Below are positions 55,801 to 64,000 of a DNA stretch of 64,000 nucleotides, piece after piece (positions within the stretch are counted from its first letter, which is position 1; every line of letters begins with the position of its first letter). The translations under genes were made by a program, and so were the position numbers. The notes below the pieces were generated by a model. That model did no database searches, was not told the DNA's origin, and worked only from the letters and a program-made list of their open reading frames with translations. This DNA is from Pyrrhosoma nymphula (Eukaryota; Arthropoda; Insecta; Odonata; Coenagrionidae), in the NCBI GenBank assembly GCA_963573305.1, contig OY754332.1, positions 51,311,559 to 51,375,558 on the forward strand, given 5' to 3'.

Positions 55801-57554
55801 GCGACGGAATGGGCGATTGCATTTCATTACTATTTTAAAATTAGTACAAATACCCCCATGTATTTAAGTGTTACTTAAGAATTATCAAAGACTCATTACA
55901 AATTGAATGTTCGTAAAGCTTTGTTAAAAGCCATTGTAAAATGTTTGCAAAGCTGTTTGTTTTTTTGTACGATTTACATACTAAGGTGAAGTGTTCGGGA
56001 ACATGGCTACAATAAGGGAGTTCCGGAAGGTAACGTACATTTCATGTGAAAATAAATATTTCTCAATATATAGGATTTAGTTGAATGAATTCGATGAGGA
56101 AGCTCTTTGTTCCGAGTTTTGACGTCACACTTAAAGTGATTCATCAATCTAACCACATTAAGCTTTCACTCTGAATACTCGGGAGCACAGTAGGAGACGG
56201 GCGCAAACTTTGCTCGGCGAAGGATATTAGAAGGCGCTATTTGTGCTTCCCTTAGTTTGCCTTTCCCCTCGGCTTCCTTCAGCTTTACAATTTTTAGCAA
56301 CCTCCCTTTTCACCTTCAGAATACGTGCTGCTACATGTGTCTTGAATTGCTTTAATGGATTTCTTTGCCCTGGGTAGATGCTGTCGGCCAGTTTAAGGTA
56401 TTAGGCAGGGAGCTTTTATCTATATCGATGAACCAAAATCTTGAATATCAAGCAACCTTCACTAATGATTTGGTTATCTTTCAACCGCGGACTGCAGCCG
56501 TAGAGCGGGAAAATCTAAAAGATGTAATGTCGAACACAGAGGCATAACATTTCTTATTCGCGCGGCATTTACGACAAAAACAGTGAGACACCAAAATACT
56601 TCTCTTTTTCCTTCTCTTCACTCTCCAAATTCCTTTTTTATTTTACCCCCTATTTCATGGTTGTTGTCCTTTCCTCACCCTTAGCGGCGGCTCGCAGGGT
56701 AATACGTAGATGTAAAAATGTTAGCTTGAGGAATAATGGGTAAGAAATAACTAATCTGAGCTTATAAAGCTCAATGACAACCTCGTCATCATCTGCGAGG
56801 AACGTATTCTCTAGGTTGGCCTTTATTTTTCAGAAACGGAAAAACTCACTATGAAAGCGGAAGTGAAAAAAGTGGGGAGTGTAAACTCGTAGTCTGAAGT
56901 TTGGCCACCGTTCGTCCGTGGTAACCTGTGTTGCTTTTGATAAACAAAACCAAACATACGAATTTTTGTTTTGAAAAAAAGCTATTGTAATGTAAAAAGC
57001 CAAGTCTCTTTCTAATGGTCTGGAACATTGCTGGTTTTTACTTAGCTATCTCTTCTCGTCTCCTGGATAAAGCGTCCAGCGCAGTTAAGCCCCCCCCTTG
57101 TTATTGCCTAGCTACCACTAAATGTGGTGAAGTCCACGTTCAATTGACAGTAAGACCACCCCCATTTATTCACTTCCCGCTTCTTCGGTTGCAACATGTC
57201 GAATATGTCGAATAGGAATTTCAAAAATTATCTTTTCCCCTGCAAATTTCGCGAGCACATCGCATTGAGAGGGAAATAATTCAATGCAAAGCGAATCTAT
57301 GAAGATATGGCTTTAAGAGTAATGATTTATATAGATCTGAGCTTCATTGACGACTCAATATAAAATACCATATTTTCTGGACTTTTTGATTTACCTGCTA
57401 ACAAAATGCAATGGCACCTACGCATACTCCCAGACAATACGGAGCCATCCCAAAAGCACTCAAAACGTATTGAGGGGAACCTCATGAAAAGAGTTGGAAG
57501 CCTCATAGCTCCGTTGAAATCTCGGACTCACATTCATTGCATGAAAACAATACG
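55801..57554. other. Non-coding stretch, no gene recognised
   Basis: It contains only the inverse copy of the CCCTGCGAGCC repeat (56685-56716) and short frames. Confidence 0.4.
56685..56716 (-). repeat. Dispersed repeat, inverse copy with CCCTGCGAGCC core
   Basis: On the minus strand TACATCTACGTATTACCC is followed by TGCGAGCCGCCGC, matching the plus-strand copy at 2910-2975. Confidence 0.6.
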
Positions 57555-58030
57555 TAAACCCCGTGCCACGTCCGGAGAGAGTTAACATCGGAGACCGCGC
57601 CGTCCGGCTCCCACCGCTGGACTGACCAAAGGGGGTGGAGGGGCGCGGGAGGAGACGAGCGTCGGGGGAGACGAGGGGGTGTAAATGCTGCGGGGTTGAC
57701 TGGAGGGCGGTGGTGGAGCGGCCCGGGTGCGGGGGAGGGGCGGAGGGCAGGGATAGGAGAGAAGAGAGGGGCGCGCGGAGAGGAGACCCTCTTAACCCTT
57801 GACACGGGCGTCGTCAGCTCTCGGTGCACTTGTCTGGGGGTGGTTTGGGGGTCAGCTGAGGAGAGCGAAGCACCACGGCGCGCCGGCCGGGCAAAGGAGG
57901 GAGGGCAGAGTTTGTGCTCCTCTCTCTTGGGGTGGGGGCAGAAGAAGAGTGGGTGGTCCCCGAAGGATGAGGCGATGTGGACGAGTGGTCGGCCTGTAGA
58001 GTTACCGGGGGGAGGGAGGAAGGTCACTTA
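57555..58030. other. GC/CpG-rich island, G-rich on plus strand
   Basis: Dense GGGG and CGCG blocks. Overlapping frames on both strands (111 and 174 codons) are low-complexity Gly/Arg or Pro/Ser products of the composition. A minus-strand donor-like AAT|GTGAGT sits at about 57533, just outside the island, which would suit a first exon, but no partner exon was found. Confidence 0.4.
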
Positions 58031-61000
58031 ATGAAGGGGTTGATGGGCTGAGGGTTGGACGTCCAACTACCACCGCGAGAGAGGCTGGCCGATTGTCAAG
58101 CTTTAATACTCCGTTGCATGAAATTTTAGATTAGTGCAATGAGCTCTTGCACTCTCAGGCACTTTGGCGAACGAATTCTAGCTCACTACGCCACTCGAGG
58201 GAACCTCCGATTGTACATGTTGGCGCTTCCAATGGCCAATGCAAAATAAGGACCTGCATTTTCATCGCCAAGCTCACTAGGTAGCTACGCTGATGTGCCT
58301 TTCATTTTTAATAGTATTTTTTACTTATGAAATCATACTCATTAGATCCTATTTGTCGGGGGAATTATGGTCTGTTTATGAGAGGCATGTATGCGAGAAC
58401 ATTAGTGGACCTATGCATATTCAGTAACTACACTTGTGAATTGCGAGAGAGAATGTCCAGGATAAGAAGATTGGCTATTTTTCCTATTGCCCTGCAATTG
58501 GAAAAAATGATTGGTTGATTTTTAATAATGATTTGTGAAACAGCACCTTTGTATAGAGAATGAGATGAAACGATTTAATTCGGTTTTCGAGGTTCTTTGG
58601 CTGATGTCAAGAGTTGTATTTTTGCCAATACATTGGGCTATCTCATTCGGGGGTAGAAATTTATTTACGTGGGTTAAAATTTCCTGAATAAAAAAACGTC
58701 AGATTATAATGTATTTTTAAAATTACTATGATTTTCCGTGGATTGGTGCTAATATTTTCTAGAATGTTTATTTGAGTATATAATTATTTTAATTTGAAAC
58801 CGAGAAGAATGTTTGATGCTTCGTCTCGTGATGGTGTTTTCCCCGCTTCTTTAGAGCTATGCCATAATTCTCAATGCATATTACTAATGATAAATTTAGC
58901 ACCCATTAACGATGCATAAATCTCAATTAGTCGCAACAGGACAAAGTGGGCCGTATACACCCGGGCTTGAATTTTTGAGTGAATAATATATCGGCCTTAT
59001 TTTTTAAGGATGGGATTGATTGATTGATAGTATTTCTCGTTAATTAGAGATCCGAGATGGGCTGAAAACTTCATCTCATTTCACAAAAATGTGAAAATGG
59101 CTTTATCTTTAAATCCAGCAGTTTCTAGCATTATCACGTGAAAGGGCAGGTTTCAATAATGTTAGTGTAACCTTAAATACTGACGTCAATTTATTTATAA
59201 AAAATGATAAGTGAAGAAATAATTTACCATCATGACCGTGCATGTATTAAAATATATTTTTATATCTATAAGATTTCAATTTAGAATAGAAATTTTGTGT
59301 GACTTCGTCAGTCCATCTCGATTTTGAGGCATAAGGCACTCGATTTAGGACAAAGATATTTTGCCTAAGGTAATGACATCTTGAAGAGGCAGTTAGGTAT
59401 GTTTAGCATGTTTACTGAAAGCAAACGTTAAGCTCAATGGTCAGAAAGCAGTTTCTCAAATGTTTCTATTGGATGAATCTCAATACAGGTTATTTAGCTT
59501 AATACTACTTACTAAGTTACACCTAATTTACGAATTCCAGTGGCATATAGTAATTTTGGTGGTAGAGTGAAAGGTGAAATCTATTATAAAAAAATAATGT
59601 GATTGTTAATTACTCCGGAAAAATAAATAAAACATTTCTTAGTACACATCCTTATTTTTTTATATAAGGGGTTATACCGAGAGTTTAACCGAGAATCTCT
59701 TCAAGTTGTTAAGCAGAGGCACAAAAGGTAACATCCTTGGCTCATTTGGAAACATAGTACCTGATTTATTGCCTCTAATTTTTTACTTCTGTCATTTTTA
59801 AATACATGTTATCTCATTGAATCGAATTATGAGTGGTTTAGTTAGTGGCAGAGGAAAGGATACACCGAAGTACCTGTTAAATTTGTTGAAAAACAGTCGA
59901 TAGTTAGCACTGTAGACTACATAAAATGATTGATAAAATGTGTTGATTCAAGTGTTTTCACTAAGTTTATGGACATTTAATAAAAATTTACCGTAAGTGA
60001 TGATGAAAACAGCTAAGTCAAAAAAATGGAAATATACCAGCATAATGCCTCTTCCATGGTTTATTCGTTTCATCTCTACATTAACCACATTAATCTGGCT
60101 TGAACGAGGTTGGTGAATTGAAGTTTTTGAAATACACATAGTTATATTTTAGGAGAAATTATACGCTATGATTGCGAAGAGACATATGCGAGTAAAGCGC
60201 TGATCGTTTCGTTGGCGCTAGAATTTCTGACGCTTAGCCAGGCGTGATGAATTTTTTCCGTGAAAGTAGACACCTTTGAGTTTACTTCTCGTACAAATGG
60301 ACATGCTATCATTCAGCCAATCTAAATTCTCACCGATTCAACTCAAAGAACAATATCTTGATTATCCATAGTGTCTTAAGCGTTTGGGGAAAAACCGAAG
60401 CACCAAGGGTGTAGCAGGCTAATAAGCGCTCCAGAGTCAAATCCTATGGGGCATAGCACTCCCGAGAAAATGTCCCAAGCGAGCTATCGAGAATTAAGAA
60501 TCTGATACGGACCCGGGAGGGTGCAGAGTTGTGGAGAGAGAGGAATCTTGGCTAAGATCAAAGCGATGGTTGTGGCAAGTAACTTAACCGTTTCCTTTCG
60601 CTTAGTGATTAATCTGATTCGCTAATGACTCTCGTAGTAACTTAAAGACTGTTTGAAGCTATTCCATGACGCCTTTCTTCTACATTTGATCCGACCTTCT
60701 GAAAATGTTGCCCTACATTCCAAAATAGGCACGCACTTGTAAAAAACAGCCCGAAGACAGAAATATAAACTATGTACGTCGTGGCGATTAGGAGAACAAA
60801 CAAACATGTAATGTAACTGGCTACAAAAAGATAAATCCTTTAAGGCTTAAATGTCTTTCGTAGATGAATTAAATATGAGGTATTTCTTTTCCTGGCGGCA
60901 AAGATACTCTGAAACAGCATCTTATCTTTGGTATTATGGGAAATTATAAGTGAGTACATCGTTGATAATTAAAAAGTAATAATCCGTTCATTGTTTACGG

Positions 61001-61267
61001 CCTTGAGAAAGACCCACGACCAATCGAAGCCCATCCTATTCACGGGAGTATCCTTGTATTTTCAAAATCTAAACGTATTAGGTCTGTCAGCATGTGTACC
61101 CTCTTTTCGGCTGAACAGGAATCCCGAAATTAGCTTCGAAAGTCTCCCAAGAGGATGGATAGAAAATCCAGCAGTTAGGCTGAAAATTTAAAAAAATTGT
61201 TGCTACCGCTGTAAATCTATGGGAGTGGGCAATTTACAGTAATTCCGTAAAATATTCGAAAGAAAAA
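58031..61267. other. AT-rich stretch, no gene recognised
   Basis: Only short frames without known domains. No repeat was clear enough to list. Confidence 0.4.
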
Positions 61268-61350
61268 AATGCCGCAATCTGGGATGGAACCCCAGCCTCC
61301 ATTTGAGGATAACAGGCTCAACGCCTCAACTCACTGGGCTACGAACACTG
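61268..61350 (-). repeat. tRNA-like SINE head
   Basis: On the minus strand, box A TAGCCCAGTGAGTTG (61341-61327) is followed by an anticodon-like stem TTGAG/CTCAA and a perfect T arm CTGGG, loop GTTCCAT, CCCAG (61295-61279). The tRNA fold is recognisable but the anticodon loop is 9 nt. It is a tRNA pseudogene or SINE head. Confidence 0.55.
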
Positions 61351-63923
61351 TTGAGAGATGCATGAACTGTTAAGGAATTATATGGAGGAAGATTCTTTAA
61401 TAACGTTTTTCTCTCGAACCCGGGCCTATGTGGGAGGAAGCCGTGACATTTTTTCCCGCATTCTCTCTATAATTACCTCGTTTGGATCCCGAACATAAGT
61501 CACGCGATGTCTCCTTGTCAGAACTCTCTTCACGCCGAGCGAGCTTTTATTACCACAGGAGATCTTTCATCGGATTCAAGTATGTTGCATCGCTGCCAAT
61601 GAAGCAGCAGTTAAAAAAGTTACAAATGAGCGAAGCTGATCATCTTGCTCTAACTTTGGATTCTAGTGACACTGCTTTCACACTACTCGAAGGGGCGTGG
61701 AGGAGGGAGCGGTGTGGCCTTCAAACTGCGGCTGATTTGCTGAGGTGCCCTCTGAGACCACAACTAACCACGTTGACCAGACGGACACGGGTCGTCAACC
61801 TCTTGCCCTCCACGACCATCCATTTGTCGCAATTTTTTCCTTCGCTAAGAGAAACGCTGTAAGCTCGAATCGCTGGGCTTCTATGCGCATAGTAACCTTG
61901 TCATTCATGATTCAACGTAGAATTGTTTCCGTCTTGCGTTTGTAAGCTCATTTTATTTTTCATAGCTCCTCTCATTAATTTGCAAATATCCGGTTGAAAG
62001 TTATGAGAGGTCTTCTTCGTAAACGATTATCAGCACATAGTCTTCTGGGCGTCTGACGTATCCCTCAAAGTTGTTCCTTCTCCGTGGCCTCAATTCTGGT
62101 AATTATGATTCCAGGTAATTGTTAAAAAGCCTTAATTTATTAATAATGATATATTTTGCAAATTTTAATTTATTTTTTAGGACGGTAGAGAATGGGGTAG
62201 CTCGCTTATTATACAATTCGTCTTTAGCATTGAATGATATTGTACATCAATGTATAATTTACACTAATGTTTATTTGGTTTAACCGATTTCAATGCATAT
62301 TGGTCAGATGCCTACTTATTGGCTATTAATTTTTAATCATTTTATATTTATGATTAAAAATTATAAATTGTTGTGCTGTGACTCAAGATGAATTATCACA
62401 TTGCTGAAGCCGATTCCAAGCAATATTTCAATGCATCGGAGTTTTCTATATAACATTTAGTTGTTCTATCCTCCTTTTTAGCTGTTGGTCCCTTTACTTT
62501 AATATAATGCCCTTCTTGCTGCGCGCATTAAGTACAATTGGTGATTCAAACAATGATTGGTTCATAAAATTACTTCGGTCTTTATCTTGGTACGAGATAG
62601 ATTTTTGCGTATTTAGAATGGGAATTACGCTGTAGTGTGATGTTAAAAACAAGGAAAATAACCGCAGAGTTGCGCTGAAGAGTGATTCATCAATAAGTTT
62701 AAAAAATTATAAATACAGTGTAAAACTAAACAATTTTTTTGTGACACGCGTATCGTTGACACCTGGAAAGGACACGCTTGCGATAGCTGTGACAGCTCAC
62801 CATTCCATTGCCTAGTCTGGTATGTTGCGCCAAGTGACCGCGTGACTTCTCCCCTCTATCCGTCCATTCGTTTAAGTTTATTCGTTAATGATTCATTCTT
62901 GAGCGACGGAGCTCCAGTGCGCAGTCCTCATTGATGGAATGGTAACACTCATCGGTCATTGCGAGGTCGAGAGATAGACGTTCACTTGCTGGGTGCTGGG
63001 AGAGCAGACTGTGAGATGGACGCGGCCCCTGTGCCCGGGCGTCACTTACGTCGTGATGAGACTCATGGAGGCAAATGGGTGAGCGTGATGAGCATATCAG
63101 GAAGGATACGAAGAGTCAGCGAGAAGCAATAGTGATGGGACCGATGGAAACCATTATGATACGGCCCTCTCGCCTCAGTAATCATTCAAGGGATTTGATG
63201 AGCATAATGCGCACGTTATTATAAAATAGGGAACCTCCAGGAATAAGCCCTTAAGGCTTACGTCGCCCAGTATCTCTTGAACTTTTACGCTCTCCTTTTG
63301 ATCAAAGCCTCTGGACAATGGGTAATGACATTTTTAACCGACCAGATTCCACTTTCTCAAAGTTATTTTTCTTCATGGGTATTTCCCACCAATAAGATAG
63401 TGATACAAACTGTAATATTCACCTTTATCACTCTTCTACACAAGGTGCAATACTCTGCGTGTGTTACGCTTTGATGTCTCTGAAAGTTATGTAATGGGAC
63501 GTATTATTTGCGAGGATGGGATGCGAATGGGAGTGAAACCCATCGGTGACATTTTCCTACCCGTGACCAGTGAAAGTCATTTTTAAATTTTATTGTCCAG
63601 GTTGACTGGCAGCGAATAATTCAATCAAAACTATTTCAGCTAGCCACTACACTTGTTGTCATAACGGGTAATTCTCGAAACTATTGCCATACCTACGGAC
63701 GAAGTGCGACTCATTGACACAGAGCACAGCTCCATTTGCAGTAGTAGTGCATTCACGCTAATATTTTCCAATATTAATGCTACTCTCAAAAAATAATTTA
63801 AAGAAATACCACAAAACGGGAATCCCCTTGATTTAAGCTAAGAAATTTGAATACTTTTACAACTTTAATCACCCATTTCTACATATAAGTGAGGGAGTAT
63901 TTTTTTCGACTGAGTTCTCGACG
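61351..63923. other. Non-coding stretch, no gene recognised with confidence
   Basis: A plus-strand ATG at about 63016 opens MDAAPVPGRHLRRDETHGGK and reaches a donor-like TGG|GTGAGC at about 63080, in a locally GC-richer patch. This could be a first exon of a gene beyond the right edge, but nothing else supports it. Confidence 0.35.
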
Positions 63924-63974
63924 AATTAATCACTTCTAAATTTAACGCCCAGTTAAATTTAGAAGTGATTAATT
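63924..63974. repeat. Perfect inverted repeat, 22-bp arms
   Basis: Arms at 63924-63945 and 63953-63974 with a 7-nt spacer (CGCCCAG). The arms are AT-rich and include ATCACTTCTAAATTTAA. It could be one end or the whole of a foldback element. The window ends 26 bp later. Confidence 0.9.
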
Positions 63975-64000
63975 AATTTGATTTTGCGATAGTTTCAAAT

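Noticed and set aside
57503..58031. Long frames on both strands (174 codons minus, 111 plus)
   Set aside because: Both are products of the GC-rich island composition, with no domain or splice support.
1..64000. CRISPR arrays, bacterial operons or phage genes
   Set aside because: No direct-repeat/spacer arrays, no dense same-strand genes, and clear eukaryotic splice structure.

Overview
The window looks like nuclear DNA from an arthropod, most likely a hemimetabolous or early-branching insect with a large, repeat-rich genome. The evidence is an AT-rich background with long non-coding stretches, introns with consensus GT-AG ends, one intact insect-type ionotropic receptor, and decayed copies of Penelope-like elements (PLEs), several non-LTR retrotransposons, tRNA-derived SINE-like heads and foldback elements. 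The species assignment is inference; no ribosomal or mitochondrial marker is present.

Two host genes can be supported, both on the minus strand. The first is a split gene. Three internal exons (16830-16965, 2215-2357, 1226-1451) have consensus splice sites and matching phases, and join into one open frame of about 168 residues with ten regularly spaced cysteines. This resembles a conserved but poorly characterised family of secreted arthropod proteins. One of its introns is about 14.5 kb. Its 3' end lies off the left edge, and its first exon is uncertain (a candidate lies at 23407-23521). The second is a single-exon divergent ionotropic receptor (39363-41351, 662 aa from the first in-frame ATG) with signal peptide, split ligand-binding domain and three membrane helices plus pore loop.

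Layout: 1-17 kb holds the three exons and the large intron, which carries two PLE insertions (11.6-12.5 kb and 14.0-15.2 kb), a nested hairpin element, a tandem duplication and SINE-like fossils. A third PLE, again an inverted pair, sits at 19.4-20.3 kb. From 18 to 58 kb there are seven GC- and CpG-rich, strand-asymmetric islands about 0.25-0.55 kb long. The receptor is at 39.4-41.4 kb. From 47 to 56 kb there is a cluster of broken transposable elements: a jockey-like reverse transcriptase fragment, a second hairpin element, a remnant of a transposon-associated protein, a 5'-truncated LINE with a TAAA tail, and a LINE interrupted by a perfect palindrome and joined to a fragment of another LINE. 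The rest is AT-rich DNA in which I see no gene.

The most interesting structures are: (1) two PLE inverted pairs, each flanked by a perfect 15-bp target-site duplication and each carrying the same roughly 13-bp tail motif next to the left duplication; (2) hammerhead-ribozyme-like folds in the PLE 3' regions; (3) a family of about 110-150 bp hairpin elements with a shared tail and 12-14 bp target-site duplications, one copy inserted inside a PLE nuclease gene; (4) the three-exon cysteine-rich gene. The host genes do not form a pathway; the mobile elements make up most of the recognisable content.
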